Source of the DNA: Blattamonas nauphoetae
Taxonomy: Eukaryota > Preaxostyla > Oxymonadida
Length of the DNA: 64,000 bases
NCBI GenBank assembly: GCA_033064195.1
Contig: JARBJD010000200.1
Coordinates: forward strand, 1-64,000
Direction of reading: 5' to 3'
In this document: in pieces, positions 43,096 through 56,700 of the stretch
Layout of the letters: each line of letters opens with the position of its first letter
How positions within the stretch are numbered: position 1 is the first letter of the stretch
Made by a program: the position numbers and the translations under genes
Notes under the pieces: model-generated
Databases searched by the model: none
What the model saw: only the letters and a program-made list of their open reading frames with translations
Told to the model about the DNA's origin: nothing

Positions 43096-46000
43096 TCAAA
43101 CCACTGTCTTGCCAGCCTCGACAACACGGCCAGCATCCATCACAATCGTCACGTCTGAGTCTGCAATTGTCGTCAGTCTGTGTGCGACCACAATCACTGT
43201 CGCGTCCCGCCACGCCTCGCGCATCACCTGTTGGAGCACGCCATCCGTGTCCTGATCGACGTTCGATGACGGCTCGTCGAGCAGAACCAGCTTCGTCTGG
43301 CGAAGGAGGGCGCACGCAACAGAGAGGAGCTGGCGCTGCCCTGCCGAGAGGACAGAGGTGGAGTCGGAGAGGGGGGTCTGGAGAGACTGCGGGAGTGCTT
43401 CGATCACTTCTCGGATCCCGATTCTGGAGAGAGCGTTCAGAACAGCCTCGTCGGAGAACGCGTTGTGCGGGTCGATGTTGTCTCGGATGGTGCCAGCCAC
43501 AAGCGCCACGTCTTGCTGCACAACTGCGATGTGCTGGCGGAGGGTGTTGGTGTTGATCTCGTCGATGTTCTTCCCGCCAATCCGGATCGTCCCCTTCTCT
43601 CGAATCATCAAGTTCAGCAGCGACAGTGTGAGTGTGGACTTCCCGCATCCTGTCCGCCCCACAACCCCCACCCACTGCCCATCCTCAATCTTGAACCCGA
43701 CATCGGTCAGCACGGACTTCCCGTCTGGCGTGTACTTCACCTGCAGGTCCTCCACTTCCACCGACCCGCTCTTCGTCCACTCCAGCGTTTTGGATGCTGC
43801 CTCCTTCTCGCCTCGCAGATGGCCGTTCTCTTGCGGAGTCTGCAGACCCTCCTGCACTCTGTCCACAGCATCCATTCCTTCGTCCATCGACGTGAACACA
43901 AACTTCACACGGCTGTACAGTGCGAGAGCAACAGAAGCAGACGACTGGACGAACTGGAGAGAGACGCCCTGTCCAGTCGACCGCTTCGCTTTGAGTGCAA
44001 AGAACCAGAGCAGCAGGGGCAGGCTGTGCTCGAGTGTGTTGCTGATCTGGCGGACCCAGCGGTAATACTGATTCTCATAAAACGCCTCCGCCTCGCGCTC
44101 GTCCTCGTGCAGCGCGACGATGTTGAAGAAGGCGTCCTCCCTGCCCATCTGGTGGATCGTTGTAGCACACGACAGCACTTGGATTTTTGTGTACGACCGA
44201 TTGCGAGCTCGGCTGAGCTGCTTGCGTCGATGGGCTTCTGATTTGTATTTGTCGGAGAGTCTGGTGACGAGGAAGGAGAGGAAGACGAGGAGGATGAAGA
44301 GCGGCTGGAAGTCGGGCATCTTCACAAAAAGGGCAACAGCCTCGACCAGACTGAGCTGCAGCGCGCCGATGAACGAGAAGAGCGGGTTGAGGCGCGGGTC
44401 ACTCACTGCAAACACGTCAAACACGAACAGCTCTTCGAGATGGCCTTTGTCGGCAGTCTGGAAAACGTGGAGAGGAGCGTCGAGGAACACGTTGAGAAGA
44501 GACGTGGTCAGGCTGCGTCTGTTTTGGGCAGTGATGGTGTTGTTGAGGTACCCATGCACGAACCGGATAAGAGTGATGACGATCGAGTACCAAAAGTAGA
44601 GACCGATCGAATGAGATGTGAACAGACGCGTCGGTACTGGCGAGTCTGCCGAGTGTGACGTTGCTGTTTGGACGAATTCTCCTTCCTCCGTCAGCGCTCG
44701 TTGTTTGATCGTCAACCAATCTGCAGTGAACGAACAGACTGTGGACACGACGAACAAGACAAACGAGAATTGTCCCAAAAGAAACTGTAGCGTCGACTTG
44801 TTGAGCCACCGAAATGCGCCCTTCTTCTTCGTCTCCGTCGCGGATGAATCGTCGGTCGGGATGGTTGCGGGTGTTGTCTCAGATGCGGATGGAGATGAGG
44901 TTGGACCAGCCACAGTCGGGATCACTGCGGTCGGGTTCATCACTCTCAGCTTCACGTCTTCATTTGGAGATGACTCATCTGACCTGCCATCCGCTGGTGC
45001 CTCGTTGTCATCTGACACATCGTCGAGGTCTCCGTCAGACATGTTGAATCGCGAGCTCACTGCGAAACTTTGGCTCGACCCAAACTCGAAGCCGTTCTCG
45101 TTGAGAGGAGTGATGATCCCATCCTTCATTTCCAGAACTTGTCCAAATCGGAAGGCGAGTGGCTTGTTGTGTGTGGCCATCACGACTGTTTCATTTCTCA
45201 GAATGCCGTCCAACACGTGTCGTTCAATCCAGCGTGTCACTTTCATGTCACACGCCGACGTCGGATCGTCGAGCAGGAGGATCGAGGGAGGCTGGCGAGG
45301 GCCACACGATGAATCGTCTGGAACGGGTTGTCTGTCGACGAGGACGGTGTAGCAGAGACGAGCGAGACAGACACGCGCCTTCTGCCCGCCGCTCAGCTGC
45401 TGTCCCCGATTCCCCACAACAGTCTCGATTCCCTTCGGCATCGCTTTCAGATCGTCCACGAGGCAGCACGCGTGGATGACTTGGTCGAAGAGCTCCTTGT
45501 TGTAATCGAGTCCAAACAGCACATTCGCCTTGATCGTCGAGTCGAGGATGAGCGTGTTCTGCGGAAGCAGGATGCTCCTTCCTCGGACAAACCCCCATCC
45601 CTCGTACAGGTCACTCTGCCCAGCCATTGTCGAGAGGAGCAGAGACTTCCCGCATCCAACAGGCCCGATCAGTGAGTAGTGTTTGTGGGCTTCGAGGGTG
45701 AGGGAGAAGGGAGGGAGGGGGATCGCTGGAGAGGACGTGGATGGGACAGAGAGATGGACTGAGAGAGGAGACGACGAAGTAGCGTGCGGGGATGACGGGG
45801 AGGGGGACAGACTCCGCGTGGTGCGGGCAGAGAGAGGGACGAACGAGAGAGAGGAGAGGTAGAGGATGGACGGGTCAGCTGTTGGCGTCACATCCTGCTC
45901 GAGGAAGAGATTCCTGATCCTGACAAGGACTTTCTTCACCAAATCCCAGACACGTTTGCTGATCTCCGAAAAGGAGTACGGGTTGGCTGGTTTGGAAGTG

Positions 46001-47212
46001 GGCTGGGTGTCCTCTTGCGGCGTCGTCACTCGAAGACGGTAGCCCAACAGACACTCTTTGAAGTCCACAGCAACAGTCTCGTCGATGGCTGCGATGGCGG
46101 CCTTCTTCTCCGCTGCACTCATCCCTCGCCACGTCTGCCCCAAAACGGTGTGCCGCTGTCCGTCCACTTCGGCGTAGTTCTCCACCTCCGACGCGTTCAG
46201 ATACGACTGAAAGAGCTTCACACCGTTGAAGCACTGTTTGAGCGAGAAGAGCCTTTCGAAGCACGACATGACGAGCACTTTGAACTGTTCCACGAGGGCG
46301 AGTGTGGGGGCGATGCTGAGAGCGTCGATGGGAGTGTTGGCGAGTGTGTTCTCCACAAACAGCGTGGTCATCACAATTCCCTTTTGGAGAAAGGCAAGAG
46401 TCGTCGCAAGTGAGGATTGGAGAACCTGAACAGGAAAGGCGGTGAGGGTGACAAGGAGCACACAAATCTCTTCTCCTGCGACGATCGGCTGTCGAGGATG
46501 GTCAGAATCTTCTTTTTGATGGCGTCCTCCCAGCCATTCACTTTGATGCTCTGGAAACGTGAAACGAGCAAAGGCACACTTTGATGTTGGTGATGAGGCC
46601 TCTCGTCTCCTGCGTGTGCCTCCCCTGTGTTTGGAACATTTCCTCAAAGTCCTTCGCTTTGTCTGGCTGGAAGAGTGAAGGAAGTGGAATCGTGACAAAG
46701 GCGGCTATGATCGCCCAACGCACTGTTCCTGTGAAAATCTTGCGGACAGTGACGATGCACGTCATGACATTCATTGGAAGCATGCTGATTGTAACCAAAT
46801 TGTTGACAAACGTGGCGACACTGTAGATGTCTCTTTCGGAGATGTTTCGGAGGTCAATACTGTTCACATTGGCAATGATGTCCGGGTGAAGGCGGAAACG
46901 CTTCCGAAGGCCGAGACCAGCAAACGCATATTCAACACGACGACCCGAAAAGGACCTCAGAGGATTCGTGAGATTTTGGTACCATTGCTGGAGGGTTTGG
47001 GTCAACAATATTGAGAGGGCCAGTACAAAACCATAGGCAGATGAAGAATTAACATCAAAACCCCACTTTAAGAATGCGTGTTGCAGTTGTGGGATGTAGT
47101 ACGAAAAGCCTGGTGAAAAGTGAATTAGAAGAATGAGAATACTTGAATTAACTGCAGTCAGGATGAAAATTAGCAAAATATGTGGAATCATAAAAACAAA
47201 GCTCGATATCAT
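43096..47212 (-). CDS. ABCC (MRP)-type ABC transporter
   Basis: Exons 47212-46580, 46550-46464 and 46425-43096 join across 29-nt (46551-46579) and 38-nt (46426-46463) introns, giving 1,349 residues. TMD1 carries ITNIKSIKVNGWEDAIKKKI across the first splice, the ABCC intracellular-loop motif. NBD1: GPVGCGKS near 494, PQN Q-loop, LSGGQ near 582, ILLLDDPTSACD near 623 (Asp in place of the catalytic Glu, as in ABCC NBD1), with an extra roughly 20-residue insert before Walker B. TMD2 follows an acidic linker. NBD2: GRTGCGKST near 1163, LSAGQ near 1268, LVLLDEPSSNVD near 1291, VVAHR. It exports organic anions or conjugates in known relatives; the substrate here is unknown. The usual N-terminal elbow is absent, so an upstream exon may be missing. 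A stop-free 33-nt GTATT..CAG stretch near 47110 could be a further intron. Confidence 0.93.
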
Positions 47213-47727
47213 GAGATTATAGCGTGGTCTGATGGATTTTGAATGATAAAGGTTAATTTAACAAAGAACAGACGGAACGAAACGTTCGAAAAATCGGAGA
47301 ATTGCTAAGAGAGATGAGCTATCTCTTGAATACGATCTGTTGTTGAGGCTGACGCGCTTGATATCTTCAGGACACGTCTGGAAGATTTCACCGAGAGAAA
47401 GAACTAACACTGGAATATATCGAGCTCATCGCTTCTTTAGCATATCCAAGAGTGGATTTTGAAAAGAGTGATGCTGATGAATAGCTGAAACAGATTAAAA
47501 CCAGAGGTGAACAGACGGATCATCCCCAAGCATTTGTTTACGGGATGATCACTGTTATTCCGTTTCGTTGCTTGAAAATGTATAGAAGTCAAGAAAAACA
47601 AATAAAAAATATCAAATAATGTTTATAATTATGAAAAAACACATCAATCGCTCAGATGGGAGCAATTGTGATGTTCTCAGTCAGAGAAAAAAGCATTTAC
47701 GGGATCTGTCGTAACAGGGAAAGAAGA
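47213..47727. other. Intergenic region
   Basis: About 515 bp between two minus-strand genes. On the + strand at about 47311-47492 short protein-like stretches appear in different frames (SLEYDLLLRLTRLIS; LTLEYIELIASLAYPRV). They could be a decayed gene fragment. The right part is AT-rich and nothing else is seen. Confidence 0.4.
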
Positions 47728-50700
47728 TCAAGTGTCAGCGAATGGAAGCGAAGGTCTGCTCTTGAGGGAGGCAGAGGCAAAGTCTGTGATCCGATCCAAC
47801 TTGATGATGGCAGAGTTGATTCCACGACGTGTATCTTCGTCATCTTCCAGTTTCTTTGATTCTGGAGCGATGGAACTGGACATGAGGTGGGAAGGATCAT
47901 TCGGTTCTTTTGCGAGAGAGATGTCGGGGTGGTCTTCGAGATCCTGTTGGCGAGCGATGAGGACTGACTGCCCAACAGGAAGGTGTTGTGTGGGTTCGAG
48001 GTCGGGATGAGTGAACACGAGGCGTAGGTAGCGTGCGATCCCAGTCATCTCGTCCTCCTCCAAACTGCAGATGTAGCGGTACAAGTGGAAGTACGTGACG
48101 GGGTTGTGCTCGGCGAGGGTGTGATGTGTGAAGAGGGACGGGACTTGTGTTGGATGTGTGCCGTACTCTGTGAACTCCAAATGCGGGAGGATTCGCTCTC
48201 TGTCGAGCTTCAGGTCCCTCGCGCAGATCTCAAAGTCCTGGTTCTCCTTCAGACAGATCAGACACTTCCGCTGGGTGAGACTGTTGAACGACTCGTCCCT
48301 CTCGCGAATCTGCCCGAACGCGTCAACGATGGAAGCTTGGATGATGTTCATGACGAGCACGCCAGTCAGCAGCCACGTCATGATCTCCACAACCAGGTCA
48401 TCCCAGCTCACGCCCATCAACTCGCACAGGTGGTCGCCAGGGGAGAGTTGGAGCCAGATCTGCGACATGAACAGGTCGAACAGCGTCTCGTTCAGCGGGA
48501 CACGTGTGCCTGAGTCGTACTCGTCGACGAACTTCACTCTCCAGCGGGGGTTGATGTAGATTGCAGAGGCGATGATGAAGAGGACGATGATGAGGATGTA
48601 CAGCGAGATCGAGAAGAGCTTGAAGTTCCGAGCGAACGCGTCGATGAGGAACGTCGTTGCCGATGTCTTTGTCAACACTTCGAAGAGGAGCATGCAGTAG
48701 AAGCGCACGTCGATGAGGAGGCCGAGGATGGAGAACGTCACAAGGTAGATGTAGATGAGGAGGTACTTCGTCACCACACATCGCAGAAAGCGGTTGATGG
48801 TGTGGCCGACGCGTCTCATGTTGTTTTTCATGCGCTTCGAGTAGCTCATCGCTTTCGTGTCGATCGATTCGTCGAGTGCGTCTTTTCGGAGTTTGTGGAT
48901 TCGGAACGTCACTTCCTTGATGTAATCGCAGAACACGTAGACAAGGATACGCCACACGAGCCAGACGAACTGGACGATCGCGATGTACCAAATGATGCGA
49001 TGGAGGAGGGCGACGAAAGCCGGGTCGTGTTGGTTGAACTCGGCGACGATGATGAGGATGTTGATCACAATTGCGAAGGTCATGCCGATGAACGAGAAGG
49101 CGGTCTGAGCCTTGCGCCACGAGCGGGGAGAGAACAAGCGGATGAAGCGTGTTCGGAGGATGAATTCGTCGGTCTTGTTTTCTGCGTCTGCTTGTCTTTT
49201 GAACGAGTCGATCATGATGTCGCTTCGTTCCGGGTCTTCGAGGTTCCACGTTGTGATGGTGTGTCTGATCTGATCAGAGAGGCGCGTGGAGAGAGGGAGA
49301 TCCGAATCGAACGAGACGCTCGGCTTCTTTGGAAAGTAGAATCCTGTCAAGAACGGTCTGCCGTCCTCTTCGCAGACGACCTCGATGAACTGGAGCTCGC
49401 GCACCCTGCTCGCACTCTCGTTCGACTCCATCGCCTGCCGCAGCTTCTTCTGAGATTGCGTCGTCGCTTCCGGACCGATGGTCACAGACAGGCGGAAGAG
49501 GCTCTGCGCATTTCGGTGGAACAGTCGCTGGGCTTGGCGGTCGTAATCGGTCTGTCCCCCTTCCACGTTGTCTGCGAGGAGGTTCTGATACGTCTGGAAT
49601 TGGAGGAGGATGCCGTCCAGCAGGAGCGAGTCGTTTCTGACCATTCCTCGGACAGCATCGGTCAACGACCCTTCGAGAAGTGTTTGGAGAAGGAGAGAGA
49701 TTCTGTGGACGACTCCGCACTCGATCACGAGGTTGTCTCGCAGGCACGTAAGCTCCTCTCGCTTCATTTTGAGAGTTCGTTCATCACTGTCACGGTCCCT
49801 AACAGCATTCTGTGCATGATCCTTGTGTGACTGAGTCGAAAGCTGTGTCGTCTGGAGCTTTTGGAGTGACTTGAGAAGCGCCTTTTGGTGTTCGCGGTTC
49901 CAGCGACTGTCCATCGAGAGAAGGATCGCTCCCAACACTTTCAATCCGTCGGATTCAATGAAGAGGGACGAGTTGCGGCTGTTTGGTCCTCCCACCAGCG
50001 TCACCAGTGTTGTCAAGACCAACGACAGGAAGACGTTGGTTTGGATTGCCCGCCTGTTGAACTGGTGTCGCTGCGGAACGAGGCACTGAAGAACGAGAAC
50101 AAACAGAACGATGAAGTTGATTGCGAATGGCCGCTTGACGAGTGTGGTTGGAGAATGGCGGTTGTCTCTCTGTCCGATCTTGGCTTGCGGCTCGGGGATG
50201 TCGCTGATCAGTTGTTTCGATTTTTCAACGTCTCTGAGTGGATGCGGTTTTTCAGACGACTTGTTTGGTTTCTCAATCTTCATCAAAGACGAGCTCAGCA
50301 CAATCTCGTTCGGAGATTTCGGGTCGCGATTGGCAATTGAGTAAGCAGTGTGGACATCGCCGGCCAGCAGGTGCTGGATCGCTGTGTTGAAACCGCTGAG
50401 CAAAAAGTGGATGAACTGGGTGCCTTGGGCGAGGTAGTTGTGGTTGATGGGACGAACTGAGTTTTGGGTTGTGGGGTCTGTCCCGTCATCAACGGAATCG
50501 ACGGAGGACAGCTGAGCTCGATGCACAAGTACAATCTCCTCTCGAATGAGCTCCAGAAACAGGAACTTGCCCTGTTCGGCGAGATTGCACACTTGGCGAA
50601 CTGTCTCTCGATGAAGGGCAGGGATGGGAGTATCGTTCTGCGCAGACATTGTGAGAGGAGGCGCAGGCGATGTCTGCAACACCGAAGTGTTGCACCCGAC

Positions 50701-53700
50701 AAAGGTCATCAGCGTGTGCATGGCTGCAACTGCGACGATCTGATTCGCGGATGAGACGAACGGGACGACTCGAGCAATGAAGTCTGATTGGAAGAGGAGC
50801 TGGCGGCAGTGGTCCCGCTTGTACAGACTATCCTCGCGTTCGATCAAATCCTCGACAGACGAGAGGAGCGACAGAACAAGTGGAACATTGGCCTCTGTGG
50901 CGACTCTCGGGAAGACATTCACCAACCGACGGATGAAGATGGACTGCTGTGTGTCGGTGGTCAGGTGGGGAATGAGAGACTTGGTGTTCATCGAGTCGGT
51001 GATCAGTTCGGGAATGATGACGTTCGAATAGACTTTCCATTGCTGGCCAACGTCGAAGGATTCTGGCTTCTCGGAATTGACATGAAAGTGATACGGGAAT
51101 GTGAGGACCTTCTCCAACACTTCAAGTGGAAGAGACACAAAAGGAAGGGTGAGTGAAAAGCTGAGGAACGAGTTGATGATCGTCGGGAGGTCCTTCGCAA
51201 CAGATTTGTGGATGACAGTGTCCACGTGTTCCTGGAGCGCGTCAGGAAGGTTGTTTGATCGATTGAATTGGCGAGGAACGAGGTAAAGATCAGACTGCGC
51301 AAGCAAAGACGGAAACAGTCCAGTTGACCGATCCAACGGCTTGTTCACCGGGTGCGGGCGAGAACTGACAGAGGCGACGTTGTCCTCCATCACCTCCGAG
51401 CGGAGCAGAGGCGGAGCATACGGGTTTTCCTTCTTGACCATTCGACCCACAAACAAGAGAGCGGCGACGAGTACAGTGAACTGTGTGCAGATATCTCTGA
51501 AGAGAGAGACAGTGGCCCTCATGTGCGGGGATGAAGTGATGGTGGGATGGAGAACTCGCTCGGCCAGTGTGAGATTCGAGTACAGCGCAGGCTGAGTCCA
51601 GACAACGAACGGGTCGAAGAAATCGGTGGAGATGAGTTTGGTGACATTGTCGTCGGTTTCGAGGTTGACATCGGCAACGACGGCGCTGAGTCGGGTTGAC
51701 AGAGCACGGCAGGCGATGGCCTGGACATCCTTCCACCACAAAAGATGGTCGAACGACGAAAGGTCTTCCTTTGTTTGAGGGAGGAGTTTGGAGGATGCAA
51801 AAGTGAAGAATTGTTCGCCAACCGTTGTCCAGTGTTCGTGAAGCGCGGGGAGGTAAAGATCGATCACGCTGGAGAGGAGAGGGATGAGGCTCCCGAACAG
51901 AAGCTCGAGCGACGCTGGGCAGAGGAAACTGTTCTTCAAGGACAGTGCGCCGGCATCCGTGTCTTCCTGTTTGTATTCTTGGATTTTGTTCTTCTCGACG
52001 GATAGAATCGGAGTTGGTTGGGTTTGTTTGGTGTTGAAGGTTCCATCTTGAAAACTGTGAAAAGCAACATCACTGCCATCGCCCGTGAGGAGCGGCTTGA
52101 CTCGAGACAGTCCCATCAACTCGCACAGCACTTCGGAGAGCAGGACAGCTTTGTCAACTGTCCATCTGGCCAGGCGGGCAAGTTGGGCGTGTTGGATGTC
52201 GTTCAGACTTCCAACAACCATATGCGGGATGACTGAATTGACGAGGTTCAGAAGAGCTTGGACAACAGTGAACGGGAGTTCGGTGGAATGATGCTCGAGG
52301 AGGAGGACAAGTTCAGACACAGGAGCGAATCTGTGAAGATGGGGGAGTGTCTCTTTGATGCTCGTGCGAGCAAGGGACGCGAGAAAGTTGAGCTGGGCTG
52401 CGATGTCTCTGAAAAGGTTGGAGAGATGATCGAGAAGGATCCAGGGCAGAGTGTCCTTACCATCAGAGGGACTGAGTGACGCTGGCCTGTTTGAGAGAAG
52501 AGTTGGGAGATGGAAAATTGTGTCGTGATCTGTTTGCTGTGGTTGTTCGGGTTTGGTTAAAACCTTCAGAACAGCCTGGGTAAGTGAGAGAGCGTGGAGG
52601 AGTGTTGTCAGGAGTGGACTCTGGATCTGCTTCGTGTGAGGGAGGTCAGCATGCATAGTTTCGTCGACGAACTGATCCTGGAGTTCAACAGCGTCTTCTT
52701 CAGCGCCTGTTCGGGTTTGCTGATGGAGGCTGATCTGCGGGAGGATGTCGTTGATCTGTTCGATCTCGTACCGATTGTTGAGGAGGAGGTCGAGGAGGGA
52801 TTGTGTGTCGAGGATGATCTTGGCTGTGGAGGTGTTTGGAGTGGAATGGGTGTGCGTCGGGTTGAGCTGAGACGATGGGAAACCGAGAAGCGCTGAAAAC
52901 AGCTCGCAATAGAACGCTGGCCCAAGTGTGATGATTGGTCTGAGTGGAGGGAATCGAGTCGGCTCTGTGGGAGAGCGACGCTGGTCTCGATTATCTGCTT
53001 CCTTCTCTCGATCCTTTGCGACGCGGATGGATTCATCGACCAGTCGAGAGATGGATTCTTGTGGGATGGCGTTGCGGATGGTGGGTGTTCCGAGGAGAGA
53101 CAAGAAGAAGAGAGAGGCCGGGATGTTGCGTGTGATTGGTTGAGTCGAAAGGAAAGGAACGACATCCACAAACAACGTGAAGAAGGACTCCTCCTGGTAC
53201 TGCGAGGCGGAGAGGGAGAGGGCTGTGAGGTACGTGTACAGCGAGTCGAAGAGGCTGCTGTTGGCCGGGGTGTCAGGAATGTTTTTGATGGCATGAGAAA
53301 GGAGTGACGGAATCTGTGCGTGGAAGTGAGACTGGACGATGTGTTTGGGTGGGATGAAGAATCTGCTGTGGAAGGAGAGAGGCTCGAACGTATCGTCAGT
53401 TTGGGGGCTCATCTCTTCGAAGACAAAAGGAGAGGAACGACTTTGAACGACTTGGAGGTGTTGGTACGAGCTCTCGTAGAGGACGACTGCAGGCAGGATT
53501 GTCTGGTCGATGCACGCGAATTGGGGTGTGTTTCCCACCCAGCACAAGTCAGACAGATGAGATGAGCCGTGGACCGCTGAAGCCACACGAAACGGGATCA
53601 ATTCGAGGAGAGCATTGAGTTGCTTTGTCAGCTGTTTGATCACATCAGTTGTAGGAAGTTCGTACACGTGCATTTTGACGTTGTGGGCGATTCTGTTGAG

Positions 53701-56700
53701 GCGTGTCATTGATTGTTCTGATGTTAAGAACGGACTGACACATCTGAGATGGGCTCGGCGGAAGTTTGTTTTCACTTCGCACGCTTTCAGAAGTGTGCCG
53801 CGCCTGTTGACGATGGGGTTTGTGCTGATCAGGTAGATGTCATTTGTCAAGTTGAGAGCGTCCGCAATTGGTAATGTGGACTTCACGTTTTTGAGTTCGA
53901 TGGAAGCAGGAAACGATGGTTGGCTTCTCTCTCTGAGAAAGAAATCCCTGACACGGTGAAGGTCATCGCAGGACTCGATTCCAAAGATGAGGATGAAGAG
54001 CGACGACACCATCAAGTTGAGACTCTCCACGCGCATGAACTGTTCTCTGTCGTGAAAGGTCGTTGTCTGAGAATCAGAGATCTCACTCACAACCAGCTGC
54101 CTGATGGACACTTCATTCGCCTTGCCCTTCTCACTAAGTCTTGGCTCCTCGGAAGTGTTGAGGAGAGTCTGCATTGCGAACAGAACGAAGAGAGTGTTGC
54201 GGTTTACTTCGGTAAACAGATCCTTGTTTGATATCACATCAGTCTGGAAGAAGGCGAACAGGGCTTGCACAACCGACTGAAACAGCTTCAGACGATCACC
54301 CTCCATCAGCCACGTGATCTGATCCTTCATCTTCCCGTTGCTAACGAGACTGTTTTGCCCGTTGATCACGAAACTGTCTTTCCCATTCCCTGTGGGCGGG
54401 ACAGACAGAGTCTCGTCGAACGGGATGAAGTGCGGAGGGATTTTGTCGATGATGGCATCCCGCATTTGTTTCTGTTTGTCGTTCATGCTGCTTTCGTCCC
54501 AGTTCTGTGGCATGTCGGCCTTTGAGTGGGGACAATTGCCGAAACGGACAGCGATGGACAAGTCGGTGGCTGGCTGGTACTTCCGGTTGATTCGCAGCAC
54601 GGCCTTGCTGTTCTCTTCTTTATCTGATCGACCTGTGGAGTGTGCAATCATTCCCGAGATCCAGGCAAAGAATTGTCTCACTGCAAGTTCATTCAAGATT
54701 TCATCCAGTTTTGGTTCTTCTGGTTCTGGAGCTTCTGGTGCTGGTTCGAGCGAATTCTGGGGATCGGAGAAGATTGGAAAGAGCGTCAGGATGGAAACGG
54801 TGGAATGTGTTGGAGTGAGGACAGCTGAGTGGACAAAGAGACTCACTGCTGCCTGCCGAACTGTTGGATGAATTTGGTCGCTTCGGATGATGCAGAGCAG
54901 AGCGAAGGGTGGGAAGGCCTTGTTCACTCGTTTGATGTTCGACGGATGCTGCCCAATGCAGAGTGCTGTCATCAGATTGAGAGACGTGACGAAGAAGTCA
55001 ACCCTCAGCTGCAATCGACTTCTCGCCTGCTGCGTGTCGTCTCCGATCGAGTCTGTTTGATTTGCTTTGTCCATCCCACAATACTTCTGAAGATAGTGCT
55101 TCCCCAGAAAGCTGTTGATGGTCATCACAAAGTGGGGAAGCTCGCCAACCCCTTCTTCTTCCCGAACGTTCGAGTCTTTGTCGTTGAGGCAAATGGATCT
55201 GTCGAATTTTTTGCCGAACGTGTATCGATGGTCGTCGTACTGACAAAGAAAACAGGACTTGTCGGAGCGGGGCACATCGAAGCAGATGTGGCTGATGATT
55301 GTTTGGTTGCGAATGTTCGATTCAATCGTTGTGAGGGGAGGTGATGAGAATGACGTGGAGTTCTGTTGACCTCCGGACAGAGATGACGAAGACGATGGGT
55401 TGGATTGTTGGGAAGCGTGGTCGGATGTCGTGGGCTGAAGCTCTGTGGAACTTAGTGTTGTGAAATCTGCCCCGACGAGAGTGCTGGCAATGCTTCTTCC
55501 AGCATCCACGACTTGGCGGAAGAAAGGGTGGATGGCGTAGTATTGTGTGCGGATGACATGTTCTGACAGTTGGCGATGCAGCAGACTGGTTTGCATCTTC
55601 GGGAAGTGGTTGGGTTCATCGGAGAAGAGGATTGCAGCTGCGGATGGTGTGAGGCAGGCGCGAGAGAGGAAGCGAGCAATCAGAACAGCGTTTGTGATCG
55701 AAACTTCATCATTCGGGAGATCGATGGTGGACGAGACGAGAGTGTTGATGATCGAGGGAGGGATGGTGTCGACACATTTGGAGTTTGTGATGAACATCGA
55801 CGTCAGCAGAGCGAGGACACCTGGTCCGTCGATGCGGAGGAACTCAGACAGGACATTCATTGGCGTCCAGCTCTGAAAACTGAAAGGAGATGCTTTCGTG
55901 TTCACAACTAGTTTGAGTTGGGAGTGGCGGATGATCGTCACAGCGGCCTCGTTCTCCAACGTGATGAGGCACAGCATATGCAGCACGTGGTGAGTAAGCG
56001 TGCGTGCCAGCTCGAGGAGTTCCTTGATGTGTCTGGAACTCCGGTTCACTCGGAACGGAAAATACGGATTCTGGTTGGTCTCTCCGCCTGCAGCTTGGTC
56101 GTCTGTCCTGGTTTTGTTAGCTGGCGTTGGGCCAAGGACGATGAACAGCCACTTGACGTGGCTGAGGATGCGGAAGCAGAAGTTGATGTAGCCGGCTGAG
56201 AAGAGGACGTCCTGGATCCAGATGAAATGGGACTTGTTCTCTCTGCTGAACAGATACAGCTGCAGAAGGAAGTGTTTGGTGTCAGCCAGTGTTGGCGAGA
56301 TGACTTCAAGGAGAGACGTCAATTTCGACTGAGTGTCCTGGAGCCAGCAGAGGATGCGGTGTGACGGGAACATGGGGATGACGAACCCGAGCTCCCCTTC
56401 CGAGTACTTCCCTTTCTGCGCGAGGAAGAAGCTCTTTTGGAGGTGTTTCTCGAAGCTGTCCAGATCAGCACAGCATTCATGCAGAGTCTGCATACACTCG
56501 CTGGCTGTCATCAGCGAGATGTCGGCGGGGGTTGTGACAGACCAGCTCTTGCAACCAGCAGCAGACATGAACTTGTCTCCGTTGTCTTTGCTCTGTTCGG
56601 TTTCGTGCTGAATGGGTTGCTTCAGACAGGCGAGGAATTTGGTCTCTTCAGACATGTCCGAGAAATAGTCGTTGTGAGTTTCGTACAGCTCCAAAAGCTT

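Noticed and set aside
48802-49830. 342-codon + strand frame inside the IP3R-type gene
   Set aside because: Antisense shadow of the conserved channel region; Arg/Glu/Val-rich composition without domains.
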